Shown piece after piece: positions 21,597-34,240 of a stretch of 64,000 nucleotides of DNA. Made by a program: the position numbers and the translations under genes. Under the pieces are notes generated by a model. It made no database searches. It was not told the origin of the DNA and saw only the letters and a list, made by a program, of their open reading frames with translations. Source of the DNA: Adiantum capillus-veneris (lineage: Eukaryota; Streptophyta; Polypodiopsida; Polypodiales; Pteridaceae); contig CM043948.1 in assembly GCA_014529385.2 (NCBI GenBank), positions 75,292,791 to 75,356,790 on the forward strand, in the 5' to 3' direction. Every line of letters begins with the position of its first letter. Position 1 is the first letter of the stretch.

Positions 21597-24581
21597 CGAC
21601 CAATTTTTGCATAAGTGAAAATCAATAAGCACATTAACCTGGTTCCAGTGTCCTTGTGTGTGTGTGTTATATTTATTCTAGGGCTACAATAACCACTACT
21701 GAACATTTACATGTTCAACAAACTCCGTACTCCTGATCTCACAAAAAATAATACAAAACAACCTTTGTTATTTCAGATATTTTGCATTTTAAAGTATACA
21801 AATTCCATCAAGCTTGGAAAAGGATAGAAGGGGGGATGATACAATCACCCATCTGAGTCGGATAGTAGTAATTTAAGCAACACCAAACAAGATAGACCCT
21901 TACCTGCATCCATACAAATAGAGTAACATTTTTTTAGATCTGCATGCATATACACAGGTATCAGCAGATTTTTTCAGTTGTTATCCATGTCAATCTACTA
22001 AAAACTTAACCTACTGCTACACCTAATAGTGCAGACCATAAGGGTCTATGTATATGAACCATTGTATCCCCAAAGGTCATGACTTCCTAGGGGAGGCGAG
22101 TGAAGTGCTTTATCCAAGTGTTTATTCAAATATCCCCAAGTCAGATTCCTAATGTAAACCATATGTTATTTATAGAATGCCAACTTCCAGATGGAGTTCC
22201 AACTAGCATAGTCCTTCTCAGCCCAATACAAAGAAAGAAACAGTCTAGAAATGTCATGCCTTTCCAAAACTAACAGCATAAGTGAGAACAAGGAGTCAAC
22301 AAGTAGCCCAACTCAATGGACTAATACCAGCATTGAGCCTCTAAAATGTATACCAAGGATGGTGAAACCAAAACACAATGCATAGTCTATATGTACCCAG
22401 CATGCTTCAAACGTAAGACCAACAGTCAACACAATCAAAGTCTAGCCTGCCTTACATTAATGGTGTGACGAAGTAAAAAGTAATTAAAAATTATGCGCAT
22501 AGAATTCCCCTTTGATTTAACTCTATTTTAAACACCATATGCATTGCAACATTGAATGGGCAAGCAAGCAGGACTCATTAAAAACATTATAAGGAGTGTG
22601 ACGCATAGTCAACAGAATAGAGGCCACTTCTTTATGGCTCCTTCCTCTCAAAAAATTGCAAAAAAAACGACAAAAGTACACGAGCTAATGCGCACATCAA
22701 GTGTCTGACCTGTATAGCTTCAAGTTCAGCCCCTGCCATTGGTGTTGTCTTTTTAGGCATGCTTGGCTATGATTAATGCTCACTCCACTTCTCACAGACA
22801 CTCAATACAAAAAAACAAAAAACTGCACAAGAGATCTAAGTGAGAAGCAAACACGTGCTCTCACCTTTATATAGGGCAGGGTTGTAGGAGGCTTGAAAAT
22901 CCCTTATCACATAGCCTCCCCTTTGTGTAGATGCAGCTGAGTCATGATTTCTACAACAGTTCAGCCCATAAGTTTGAGACACCAGCAGTGTGTGTGTGCG
23001 GGATAGTCCAGCTCATCTGGTTGAGATCAGTAGTGTGAGCACATGGCGCGATGGAGGTAGACCTGAATCACATGCCACCTATCGTGGAGGCTTCACTTTG
23101 TATAGCGCGCAGTTTTCATGTGCAAGAAAACAAGACGATATGTCCTTTGTTGCTATAAATAGCATTATGTGTTTTTTCATACCATAAAAGTAAGAGAAAA
23201 TCCATGAATGCCTCTGTCCTATTCACCCAAATGTTTGTATTAAGATAATTTTAGAAAATATCTTGAGGTTAGTAGTTGACCAGGGAAAGTAATAGCTAAG
23301 CCCTACTCCCCGTCGTGATCCTGATCTGGCACTGTGACCATGCAGTTAGCCGGAGATGTATTTTTTCCTTTTTTTTGTTCCACAAACCTTATGTATTTAA
23401 CAGAGAAAAGAGTTGGCAGCATGTGAGATTTAATTATTGTCGTCATACCTAGACCAAGCTTAGACTAATCTGACCGTTCCCTTATCAAGTAGTTTTTTTG
23501 CAAGGATAGTAGTTTTAGGTAATGTGATAGCTGCAGACAGTACTGACTTAGTATATTGTCTATGAAGGGTAAAGAAACACCACTTGTGTGTGTGTGTGTG
23601 TGTGTGTGTGTTTGTGTGTGTGTGTAGGAGAAGGAGATGCAAATATGTTTTACTTTTGTTTTGGGTTCAAGTACTCCGCCCTTGCTAGTTGCAAAAATGC
23701 CAAAATGGCATGACAACAAAAATTCAGGGAGCATTATAAATAAACATAAAACCATTCCACCGACAGGGTACATTTCCATAGGAAATTTTAGTCTTATTAA
23801 ACCTATCATTCTCACCGAGGATAGGTATACATAAAAAGAACTTGAGACGTATTTATCCATGTAGGGTTTCCACCATTGGGGTTTAGAATAGACTCGCATT
23901 TTTGAGCCTGGAGAAGAGTGATTGTTGTGAGCTTTTTACTGGCTGGATTACCGTTCCAGGAATTGCTAGTAAAGAGTGGTTTTAATTTTGAATACATAGG
24001 TAAGTTCCACTTATTTAACTCCTCTACTCAAAGTCCATAACCATGTATGGCAAAGGGAGATAATATTTTTTCAATGAATAATGTGTGTGTGTGTGTGTGT
24101 GTGGCTGTTTTGACTTATATAAGAAGACATAAATGAACTTTTACATTCAAAAGACAACTGGATTCAGAGAAAAGGAAAAAATTAGTACAAAAACAATTCA
24201 GTCTTAGAATTATCTTTGTACACAGCATATAAGAATGAATCCTCATTCTAGTATACAATGATAGTGATCCAATAAATAATTACTTTCCAAGTGGTAGAAG
24301 CAAGTGTACTATTTGACACACAATAACTTTAAGCCAAAAACAAATCCAAGAAAGGATAGAGTCCTCACTTGCATCCATCCAAACAAGATAACAACTACGT
24401 TAGTCTTGGATGTGTTTTACAGGTGTCAATGGACTATCTCAGTTGTTATCCATGTCCAGCTTACAATTTTTTTAGAAAAAAACTTAAAACCACTGTCCAA
24501 AGTGTTCATGTATTTTAGTCCTTTGTTTTTTGCAATCCCAAGGATTTTAAAGGTAGTACTTATGATTATGGTATTTATATA

Positions 24582-25646
24582 TGTCATAAAATATAATATC
24601 TAATTTTACCAAATGATTTTCTCATATTAAACTGATCACTTAATATGGAAAGATAAAAGGGGAACAAGAGTTAGGATATAGATATGTGCTTCTAGACCTA
24701 TCTCAACAAGGGACCAAAAGGAGAAATGGTTGCATCTCAATAGGGGTCCAAAAGGAGACGGTCTACCAAAGAGAAATGTGCAATAAGTGCTTCTAGATTT
24801 ACCTCAGCAACAACAAGGGACCAAGAGGAGAGATGGTTACATCTCAATAGGGGTTCAAAAGGAGGTAGTCTATCAAAGAGCAATGTGCATCTAATGGAGC
24901 TCAAAAGACCTTAGGGTTAGCTTCATTAAAGACCTCAAAAAGGTAGTGTTAAAAAGTCCTTTGACCTTTGACCTTTGACCTTAGGCAAGCTAGGGTTGAC
25001 CTTGAGGTGGGAATCCTACCCAAGCATGAGGTGCTTTTTGGCTTGCTAACTAAAGTGCTTAAAGTGTTTGTGGGAACCTTGCCCAAGCTTGAGGTAATTC
25101 TCATGTTTAAATGACTAAGATTCTTGAAGTGTTCAATTCAAAGATAAACTCTCAAGAGGCATAAACGGTTTCATGCTTAATTGACTAAGTGCTTGAAGTG
25201 TTCAATTAAAACCAAATGACTTAAGAAGCATAAAAGACACGTGTCAAAATCCTCCACATGTGGCTCTCATGATGTGCTTCAATCCTATTGGATATTCTTT
25301 AAAGGGGTCCAATGAGAATTTAGATACATACAAATAAATAATAAAGTTCTTTCTCTTAAAGAGGAAAAAGAGGACAGGTGTACAAATGATATAATTAAAT
25401 AATACAAGAGAGAGAGAGAGAGAGAGGTAGGGAGAGAGGGGGGACTAAGCTTGAGGGGGGGGGAGGGGGGGTATACTCTTACACACAAAAACACACACAC
25501 ACACACACTCATTGTGTTAAGTGCAAAGTGCAAGAGGGCCATCTTCTTCTCCAGCTTGTTGAGAAGTTGGGAGCCTACACCAACATTATTGGCTATGGAA
25601 TGCAAATCCAACCAAGAGCCATGCTTCAATTCTTAATCTTGCCATC
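24582..25646 (+). repeat. Truncated LTR A of the chromovirus-like gypsy family
   Basis: It begins TGTCATAAAATATAATATC and follows LTR C (33703-35334), including the GGAACAAG...TTAGGATATAGATATGTGC segment and the GAGCCATGCTTCAAT block. It breaks off at CTTGCCATC (25646), where LTR C continues with TCCTTCTTC. An internal duplication of about 100 bp starts at 24686 and 24787, and TTTGACC is repeated in tandem near 24958. The LTR 3' end and primer site are missing. Confidence 0.85.
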
Positions 25647-26216
25647 ATGATCACTCCAGATGAGTGGGTAAAAAACCTCGGGCATGAGATGATCGCCCTG
25701 ACACTGATGCGGCAGGAGGCTAGATTGTGGCAAGGGGACTACAGGGATGTCCCGGTCACTGCAATTCAAATTCAGACCATCATTGACAATCAAACCCTCT
25801 GGAAAAATAAGTGGTTTGAAAAACAATCAACAAAAAAAACCTACTACAGGAACTCTCCTCAGCACCTCAGGATTGTCCCAACTTACTGTCCCATCAACAA
25901 ACGGCAGGGATAGCTTTTACTCTTGGCAAATTAAAAGGCCGGCGGTATTGAACTACCCCATCATAACAAAGTCAATCAATAACAACCCCTTGTCAGAGAA
26001 GTATATGGTTCAGACACTCAAAGGTGTCATTAACATGATGGGAGATAGGAGTGGGGTTAGACCCCCATCCCACAAGTGTTAACCTTGGATTCAGCCTATG
26101 TATCATCCCAAACTGCATTATTCTTTGAAAAAGATATGAGAGACCCAATTTAGTATAAGCTTCTTTGACTATGTCTTCATTTTTAGCATGACAAGAGAAC
26201 TTTTGGTCATAGTCTC
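25647..26216. other. Unrecognised coding-like segment and decayed end of Penelope-like copy 2
   Basis: Two overlapping plus-strand frames (25647-25913 and 25747-26082) have a normal-looking amino-acid mix but no motif that I recognise. On the minus strand this is where the C-terminus and 3' end of Penelope-like copy 2 should lie. Only weak traces remain and no (CA)n tract follows. It may be a fragment of another element between LTR A and copy 2. Confidence 0.35.
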
Positions 26217-27723
26217 CTATACAAGGGTTATGTAGTCCATAGAAAAGTTAAGGAATTGGACAGTAGTGGCAAAAAAGCCAGATGGTGAAGTAAGCCCATG
26301 TTTAAAGTTTGGTTCAATCTTTAAGCAATTATAATAAACAAGTTTAATCTCATCCGAGAATAATCTGTTGTTAAGGCTGAATAAGTCATCCATATATCTG
26401 TAAATATGATTAAAAATTGAAAGTATAGCATATTTACTTTTGGCACTCATGGTTTTGAGAAACCATTTGTATTTAACAAGTCTAACTATATATTACACAT
26501 TTTACGTGAGCAGGAAATCCCATAGGAATTACCTGGCTTGGATTAAAGCATTGTCCTACAAAGAGAATGGTATAATTATCAAGTACCCAAGATATGTTAT
26601 TGAATAGTTTTGCATCATCGAAGTGAAGAGGATGAGAAGATTGTGACTGTTTAATCCATCTAGGTTGTCTGTTGAGCGATGTAAAAGAAGCCATTAACTC
26701 TAGCATTCTTGAAGGCCAGCTTAATCATCTGAGAAAGAATGTCTTTCAGTCCTCATTCCCCTTCCAAAGGTATATTCTCATGCATTGAGTAATATCAGCT
26801 GGTGTGAAGAGATGAAAAAATTGTTTTGGTAGGTTAAGATTAACCTCAATGGCATTTTTAACCAACCAAAAAGGGTTATAGTGAATTTGAAGAAAGTTAG
26901 AGAAGATTTTTTGTTTAGAGGCACAGACATTTTCAAATTTTGAAAGAATAGGGTCAAGGAAAAGGGTAATATATTTGGTAATATTAGAAAATACTATTCA
27001 AGTCATCAGATATCCACTAATGCTTGTGTAACTTATAGGTGAGAAAAAGTACAGAAAGTTTGGTATTTTTTATCAAAATACCCATACTTTCAAGATGTTT
27101 TAAAATATTATAAGTGACTTCATAGGGGGAAGTATTAAGTGGTGTGAATTCCTTCCCACAAATCGTAGAGTATGTTGCATTCCAAGCCAAGTTTTTTCAT
27201 ATAAGAATGGGACAATTGGAGCTTTTCTCAAGTCAAACAATAAACCAGTTATGTGAAAGTTTTTGAAATTCCTCAGCTAGTTGTGGTCTGATCCAAGAGA
27301 TGTTAGTAGACAGCCATTGAAAAGGTATATGTGAGATCTTTTGAAAGAAGCATTTTTCAACCAGTTTAACTAAGTCCAGTAGGATTGTCTTCTTCAGTCG
27401 GAGAGTACTGACAAGGTCACTTAAATATCTAAGCAAAGCTGTTAAAGCAAGATATGGGTTTTTAGGAAAAGTGGGTATGTGATTAAGTCCTTTAGCAAGA
27501 ATTTTCTTGTTTGGGATATTTTCAATGAGATCCTGATTACAAGTGCACACTGTAAGCCATGAGTGTCAAAATCTTTGCAGTATGAAATAAATTTATCACA
27601 ATCACATAGATGCATATGATGGGAGGCTATGGTGGATGCCACCTTGGGCAAGCCATGGCAAGAAGAGTTTGCACAAAACGAGAGCGATAGAGGAGATTCG
27701 ACACAGCAAGGGAAAAAAGACAC
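26217..27723 (-). pseudogene. Penelope-like retroelement copy 2 (degenerate RT protein)
   Basis: Minus-strand frames, joined by several frameshifts and stops, match copy 3 along the protein. Present in order are: CDCDKFISYC...HGLQCTC near 27560-27620; KGLNHIPTFPKNP near 27490; a decayed DKASN-like block; SVLFLTYKLHKH-WISD near 27040; NPFWLVKNAIEVNLNLP near 26880; ADITQC near 26800 (motif A); IPMGFPAHVKC near 26500; and the catalytic YMDD at 26385-26396. It ends after TVQFLNFS. The catalytic Asp pair is kept, but the reading frame is thoroughly broken. The N-terminal region seen in copy 1 is mostly absent, consistent with 5' truncation. Confidence 0.75.
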
Positions 27724-27742
27724 GCTATTGTTGATAATTGTT

Positions 27743-29324
27743 TGTCATAATAACAAATATCTAATTCTCCTAAATGATTTTCTCATGTTAAAATGATCAT
27801 TTAATATGAGGAAGTGCCAGGAGAGAAAAAGCTAGAATATTGGTTAAGCTGGTAGACCGGCCATAGTAGGAATTCAAAGGAGGGAAAATAGGGATCCAAA
27901 GGGGAGGCCATCTGCAAAAGAGCTATGTGCAACAATGGGCTCCAAAGACCTTAGAGTTCAGCCCATTAAGACTTCCAAAATGCTAAGGTTCCAAAATTCA
28001 AAGGTTGTGTCCAAAGGTCAAAGATTAGGAAATTTGGATGCTTTGTATGTGTCCCAAACGTCTTTCTCAAAGCCTACAAAGGAGGGGGCCAGCCCAAGAA
28101 GTAGGGGATGAGAGAGAACTCATACACACACACAAGCTTCGTTTGTACACAAGGGAAAGAGGAACACATGTCAGCTCCCTAGCCCAAATGCCCTCAAGGT
28201 GTACTCAAATCCTATTGGATGGCCTTGGAGGTGGACCAACCACAATTAGGCTAGAGTAAGTCTAGTTTAATTGATTTAAAAACACTTAATAAAATAACCA
28301 ATAAGAATTAAGCTCTCTAGAAGACTATTGGATAGTCTCCCTAGGGGTCCAATGAGCATTCAGCAACCCAATGGCTTGCCTGATTCCTATTGGCCAGGAG
28401 ACAAAGGGGTCCAATGAGATTTTAGTTGCATTAATGAATTAGCAAAAGCTCTCCAAAAAGGGAAAGGGGGACACATCTCAAAAGGTTATCGCTTATGCTG
28501 CTTAATTTCCATTGGGTAGGCCTGGGGAGGTCCAATAGGGCTGTAGCATGAGCAATTAGCAAGGGGGGTCAACCAAGAGAGAGAGGGGGGTGATTTTTCA
28601 AAGGTATTATTGACTTACACACTCACACAATCTATGTATGAATCAAGAAGACTCTCTCTCTCCTTCTCAAGCTTTAATGGAAATCTTACCACCTACTCCA
28701 AGCTTGTGAGAAGGGAGGCCTACACCAACAACTCTTGGCTTCATGATGCAAATCCAACCAAGATCCAAGCTTCACTGCATGCTCATCTCCTCTAACATGC
28801 TAATTACTAAGCTAAGCTATGCTAATATGAGTGATTATGTGAGAGATGTACATCTTTCTCATAAGAATACTCCTTCCTCTCAATCTACTCTCATACCCCG
28901 CTAGCTCTCACCATCTTTGAAGGTGTGTGAGGTCTTGGGTCTGAGACCGTGAGGGAATTATGTTGTGTTTAATAAGTGTTGTGCTTAGTGCTTGAAGTTT
29001 CCATCTTCATAGCACTAGCTAGAATTGAAGGAACACAAAGAATTGTATTGTAAAATATCTCTCTTGATGGGAGAAACCATAATACAAAGCCTTTTGGAGG
29101 GGGGACCGGCTCCATGCAAATCCGGTCCTCAACTGTTGTCAATTGCTTAATTTCTCTCTCTTTTGAAGTATTGTTCATGCTATGTAACTAGGTGTTATAC
29201 TTTTTGTTGCTCTCTCCACCCAAGCACTCTTGTTATTCTCATTAGGAAGCTATTCTAATGAAATGCTCACTATGTTCATACTATTTTCCGCTACACACAA
29301 GTTACTAGACTATTAAATGTTACA
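27743..29324 (+). repeat. LTR B of the chromovirus-like gypsy family
   Basis: 1582 bp, starting TGTCATAATAAC and ending TGTTACA directly before a primer binding site. It shares the overall plan of LTRs A and C (AAATGATTTTCTCAT start; AATACAAAGCC-GGAGGGGGGACCGG block near the end) but is clearly more diverged. It lies directly upstream of a gag gene and is therefore that element's 5' LTR. Confidence 0.88.
29103..29128 (+). other. Hairpin near the 3' end of LTR B
   Basis: GGACCGG and CCGGTCC form a perfect 7-bp stem with a 12-nt loop. LTR C keeps the stem exactly (35123-35148) while the loop differs. It would lie in the 5' leader RNA ahead of the primer site. Confidence 0.65.
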
Positions 29325-29325
29325 T

Positions 29326-29337
29326 TGGTACCAGAGC
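29326..29337 (+). other. Primer binding site (initiator tRNA-Met type)
   Basis: TGGTACCAGAGC starts two bases after the LTR end. It is the standard TGGTATCAGAGC with one change. Confidence 0.88.
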
Positions 29338-29740
29338 ACAAGGTTTCTCTTTTCTTGATCAAGAAGGGAGGTCCTCAAGCCAGCTATAAATTGTTGGTAT
29401 TATTAATTGCATGTGAGTAAGTAGAATAGGAATTTTTCAGCCTTACAGTACGCCTGCCTTTGTGCAGTTAACGAGGCATCACCGTCGAGAGCTATGGTCT
29501 TAGTAGTGGATTCCTACAGGGCTTGCCTACGGCTAACCACTATTGAGCTATTAGAAGCTTGACAGGAGCCGGTGTTGTTTTGGTGTTGAAGGACCCTCTC
29601 TTGTATTCCTTGCAATTAATGGTATTTGAGCCACTGGTACAATAGCTTGAGTACTTTTTCTAAAGGGGTGAAGAGGAGTAGCAACTATGGCTTGAAGTGG
29701 CAAAGTACACCTAAAAAGTTTACACCTAAAAGTTGTTAGA

Positions 29741-31255
29741 ATGGATGACAATAGTAAAGAGAGTGAAATTAATGTTGATAACTTTGATTTTTCTAATGAT
29801 CAGGCGACTAATGATGCCCCAATGCTTGTTAACTATCTTGTTTATAGGCTTCAACAAGCCATGGGAATCCATCCCTCCAAAGTGAAGTGCACCGACAGCT
29901 TCGTGCTCATGGGATTCTCCAAGCTCCCCACCATGACGAGAGAACACCTAGGAAGCCTCCTTGCAAGACTTCCAAAAGAGGTCGCTCTCCAATTCGGGAA
30001 GAAGAAGAGGATTCATACGAAGGGCTCACTCCTTGATGACGCATCTCCTTCTGAAAGGAGAAGTCAAGAGCTTCCACCAAAGGAACGAGAAAGAAGTGAG
30101 TCTCCCGCCACCTCAACCGAGATGGCTCCACGAAGACGGCGGGCTAAATGCTCTCCATCACCTCCAAAACAGAGAAGACCATTGCATACTTCTCCACACC
30201 CTACTTCAAAGAGGGATGACAAAAACCAAGAGAAGAAAAAAGCGAGAAAGAGGACACCCTCTTCTCCATATTCTTCATCCTCTTCCTCTTATGAAAGTGA
30301 TGGTGAAGACAAAGAACATCAGGGCAAGAAAAAGGCGAGAAAGAGGTCACCCTCTTCTCCATCTTCCTCAAATTCTTCACCTTCTGAAGAAAGTGATGGT
30401 GCAACCTTTGAACCATCCAAAAGAAGAGGCCATAGAAAATCCTATGCCGCATGGAATAGGTCCTCCAAGCTCAAGAAGTTCAAAGAGGGAGGGAAGAGCA
30501 TCTTTTTCCTTACCTATGATGGAACCTTTGGTGCTACGGACAAAGTCTTGGCCTTTATCCAATAATTTGATGCGGTGTTTGGAGATGAGGTCTTCACGGA
30601 GTCCTCTAAGCTATGCCATGTAGCTATGCACTTTCAAAAGTCCGCGAAGCAATGGTGGTCTAGCCTACAGGCCAACGATGAAGCTCCACAAACATGGAAA
30701 TCTTTAAGAGCTTCCATTATAAAGCAATTTTTGGCCATCGATGCCAAAGACAAAGCACTCACCTAATGGTGAAGCTTGAAGCTCTCTCCCTACAAATCCA
30801 TTCACAAATATGTAGACAAGTTTTGGGACTTACAACTCAAAGCCACTGTTTTCAAAAAGTTGGATTTTGGAGAGAAAAAGCAACAATTTTGTGCGGGCTT
30901 AATTGAAGAAATGTAGAAGTATGTCAACTCCCAAAGGCCACGCACCATATTGGTGGTTATACACCATACTATGGTGGCTTCTTGAATCAATTTTCAAACA
31001 GGGGCAAAAGAAATTATAAGCCCATAGAAACAAGGGTTCCACTGAGCCTAAGGGGAAGGACAATGTTCAAAAGTCTTCTAAGGGCAACTCCAACAAAGCT
31101 TAAGAGAAGGGAGTTTACAAAGGAAAAAATAAACTCTCTCCTGAAGAGCTTGAGCGTTATCGCAAGGATAAGTGATGTTTCAAGTGCGATGAGCAAGGGC
31201 ATGCGTACTGCGCTTGTCCCCAAAAGAACACTTGCCATGAACCTCCTAGAGCTAC
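29741..31255 (+). pseudogene. gag: gag of chromovirus-like gypsy element 1 (broken)
   Basis: The frame starts at ATG 29741 (MDDNSKESEINVDNFDF). It has a long basic Arg/Ser-rich disordered middle with two KKKARKR(T/S)PSSP repeats, then the gag core (FLTYDGTFGATDKVLAFIQ, AKQWWSSLQ). A single TAA at 30563 replaces the second Gln codon of IQQF; the related gag at 35753 has CAA there. Beyond 30766 the frame shifts and has further stops. A complete CCHC knuckle (CFKCDEQGHAYCAC) survives at 31176-31217, right after a TGA. The SR-like N-terminal extension is unusually long for gag and its role is unknown. Confidence 0.85.
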
Positions 31256-31256
31256 C

Positions 31257-33702
31257 TTGGTCAAAATCCAAGAGGAAGAAATTCACCACAAAGGATCTCC
31301 TCTATGCCATGCTTGGGGAAAGGTAAGAGAACATGATGCTTTTATTCTCTTTGACCCTGGTTCTGCTCACAATTTCATATCCATAGAGTTGGCCACCAAG
31401 CTAGGAATACAAGCTTACAAGATGGGAGATGTCCTACCCACAGACGGTGCTTTCAAGGGGCAAGAAGCTGCATTCACTCCCTTAATCGGGAAATTGAGGC
31501 TCCATGTCCAAAGCTATGTGGACAAAGAGGACTTCTTTATCTCTCCTCTCAAGCATGAGGATGTAATCCTAGGGGCACCATGGTTTGATCGCATGGCTGC
31601 CAATGTTAAATTCCCTGAAAGGATAATCTCCTTTAGGTTCAAGGAAAAAGATATGTACATAGATGCTAAGGAAATGGGTAACACCATACCCATTGTGCAT
31701 ACACAAGCTTTCAACAAATCAATAAAGAGCTCTATTTCCGTGTACATGATTTTTGTTAAAGACTCTCAAAATGAACCTAATGTTTTAGCAAAAGAAAATA
31801 TACACAATCAAAAGGAATTAGAGTTATCCAATTTTCTCAAGGGGTTTCAAGATGTCTTTATTGACGGAATCCCTTGTGAGCTACCTCCTAAACGAGGCAA
31901 TGATGACCATGCAATTGAAATTCTTCCAGGAAGTTCACCGCCTAATAAACGTCCTTATAGAGTTTCTCAAGCTCAACAAGAGGAGATTATGCGGCAAGTG
32001 CATGAGTTAGTTGAGAAGGGCATGGTTAGGCCTAGCTCATCTCCATTTTGCTCACATGTGCTATTAGTGCAAAAGAAAGATGGCACATATCGTATGTGTG
32101 TTGACTATAAAGCACTAAATAGGATCACTATCAAGAATAGGTTTCATGTGCCACAGGTAGAAGACTTAGGTACACATGGTCTGCCAAGGAGAACAATGCT
32201 TTCGAAAATCTTAAAGAAAATCTTATCTCTGACCTGTGCTTACACTATCGAATCTCTCAAAGCCATTTGAGGTCCAATGTGATGCTTGTGGTGATTGCCT
32301 TGGAGCTGTTTTGCTCCAAGAAGGGCACGCCATAGGCTATGAAAGTCCAAGGCTCGACCCTGTTGAGAAAGCTCTACGCATATATGAAAAGGAACTCCTT
32401 GCAGTTCTACATGCCTTAGACTCATGGAAGCACTATTTATTGGGGACTCCTTTCATTCTGCGAACGGATCACCAAAGTCTTAAGTACTTCATGATGCAGA
32501 CCAAGCTCTCCAACAAACAAATGAGGTGGGCAAGTTTTCTTTCGAAATTTCATTTTCATATTGCTCACATTGCTGGCAAGAATAATCAAGTAGCCGATGC
32601 ACTCTCAAGACAGCGAAGAGTACCATACCAACTCACAATGATCTATCTTCTATGATAGATGAGTATGCTATTGATCCCGATTTTAGAGATGTGATTTCAG
32701 CCCTTGCACTAGGGAAGAAAGAGGAACCATTTACTTTACAAGATGGTTATCTTCTCTATGGCAATAGACTATGTGTTACTAACTCACTCCGCGAGAAAGT
32801 AATGTATGAATCTCATGCTCCTCCTTATGCGGGGCATAGAGGGATTCAGTCTACCCTAAAGGGGATTGAAACATATTTCTATTGGCCTACCATGAAAGCA
32901 AACATACAAGAGTATGTTTCTAAATGTGTGGTATGCCAAAAGACAAAGTTTGATAAAGGGAAGCAACCTAGATTGCTTCAACCTTTGCCAATCCCTAATT
33001 CACCATGGGAGAGCATATCTATGGATTTTATCTCTGGATTGCCTAAGTCTATCCATGGGAATACGGGAATATGGACGATAGTAGACAGGTTCAGTAAACA
33101 AGCTAATTTTATACCGGTCAAAAAGACTATCAAAGCCCATCAAATGGAAACCCTCTTCATTTCACAAATCCTCAAGTACCATGGCTTGCCAATGTCCATA
33201 GTGTCAGATAGAGATCATGACCAATAATTTCTGGAAGGGTCTCTTTGAGAATTTAGGAACAAGGCTAAATTTCTCTTCGGCCTATCACCCGCAAATGGAT
33301 GGCCAAAGTGAAATAGCTAACCTAACAATTCTTGATCTACTAAAAGCCTATGTAATGGAAGTAGATCAAAGATCCCAATGGGAGAAGTACTTACCCTTAG
33401 TGGAGTATGCCTACAATAACACTATACATACTTCCACGGGAAAATCACATTTTGAGGTAATTGAGGGAAGATCAAAAAGTCCATTGCTACTTAAGGTACA
33501 CGGGAAGATCTTCACTGCTGCACATGAGTATAGCCGAGACCTACAAGAATCTTTTCAAAAGATTAAGAATGCTATCTCTACCTCACAGCAAACGCAAAAG
33601 GTTGTTGCTGACAAGCACAGAAGAGCCCAAGCCTTTAAAGAAAATGATTGGGTCTTACTCAAATTTCCCAAGGCTCGATTAAGGCACATGACGAGCAAGA
33701 AT
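31257..33702 (+). pseudogene. pol: pol of chromovirus-like gypsy element 1, RT palm deleted
   Basis: The protease has FDPGSAHNFIS near 31350. RT begins normally (KKDGTYRMCVDYKALN, NRFHVPQVEDL) but at about 32165 jumps to a WSAKENNAFENLKENL segment, which normally follows the RT thumb. The palm with the YxDD motif is therefore absent. RNase H follows in another frame (32236-32655: QCDACGDCLGAVLL, TDHQSLKY, ADALSRQ). Integrase is split by a frameshift near 33215: the HHCC finger (YAGHRG...CVVCQK), D (MDFISG) and D (VSDRD) are in one frame and E (GQSEIAN) in the next. The integrase C-terminus is missing because LTR C starts directly after RLRHMTSKNC. The element cannot be autonomous. Confidence 0.9.
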
Positions 33703-33989
33703 TGTCATAAAATCTAATATCTAACCAACCCAAATGATTTTCTCATATTAAATTGATCACTTAATGTGGGACAATAAACGGGAACAAGTGTTAAGATATA
33801 GATATGTGCTTATAGATCTATCTCAACACAGGGCCAATAGTAAAGGGGCCCAAATGGGAGATGGTCTATCAAGATCAAGGCTAACCAATGGAGCATAAGA
33901 CCTTAGGGTTAGCTTCATTGAAGACCTCCAATAATGTGTGTAAAAGTCCTTTGACCTTAGGTAAGCTAGGGCTGAGCTTGAGGTGGGAA

Positions 33990-34240
33990 CCCGGCCCAAG
34001 CTCCCGGCCCAAGCTCGAGGTGCTTGACCTGCTTGAGGTGCTTGTCGTGCTTGAGGTGTTTGTCCTTCTTGAGGTGCTTGATTAAGGTGCTTGATGTGCT
34101 TGACTTACTCCATGCTTGAGGTGCTTGACTTGCCGCTTGTTTAAGGTGCTTGAGGTGCCTTGACATGCTTGCCTGAGATGCTTGTGGGAATACCCTCTAG
34201 TCCAGGTGCTTTGTCATGCTTGATGACTAAGGTGCTTGAG
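33990..34240. repeat. 12-bp minisatellite in LTR C
   Basis: About ten degenerate copies of TTGAGGTGCTTG. The LEVLDLLEVL-like peptide read through it is a repeat artefact. LTR A has only traces of the motif and LTR B little or none. Confidence 0.8.

Larger units (their letters stand above)
20430..24581. other. Gene-free region with local tandem duplications
   Basis: No supported gene is seen. It contains a 46-bp duplication (20688-20781), a 173-bp duplication (21251-21596), a (GT)n tract at 23585-23626 and a second at 24082-24102. The short frames over 21192-21579 simply repeat the duplicated DNA. Confidence 0.55.

Noticed and set aside
24304-24603. 99-codon plus-strand frame
   Set aside because: Runs into the start of LTR A with no recognisable motif; likely chance.
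29961-30623. 220-codon frame overlapping gag
   Set aside because: It is a shifted-frame shadow of the Arg/Ser-rich gag segment; the other frame has the conserved start and gag core.
33888-34085. Leu-Glu-Val repeat protein
   Set aside because: Translation of the 12-bp minisatellite in LTR C.
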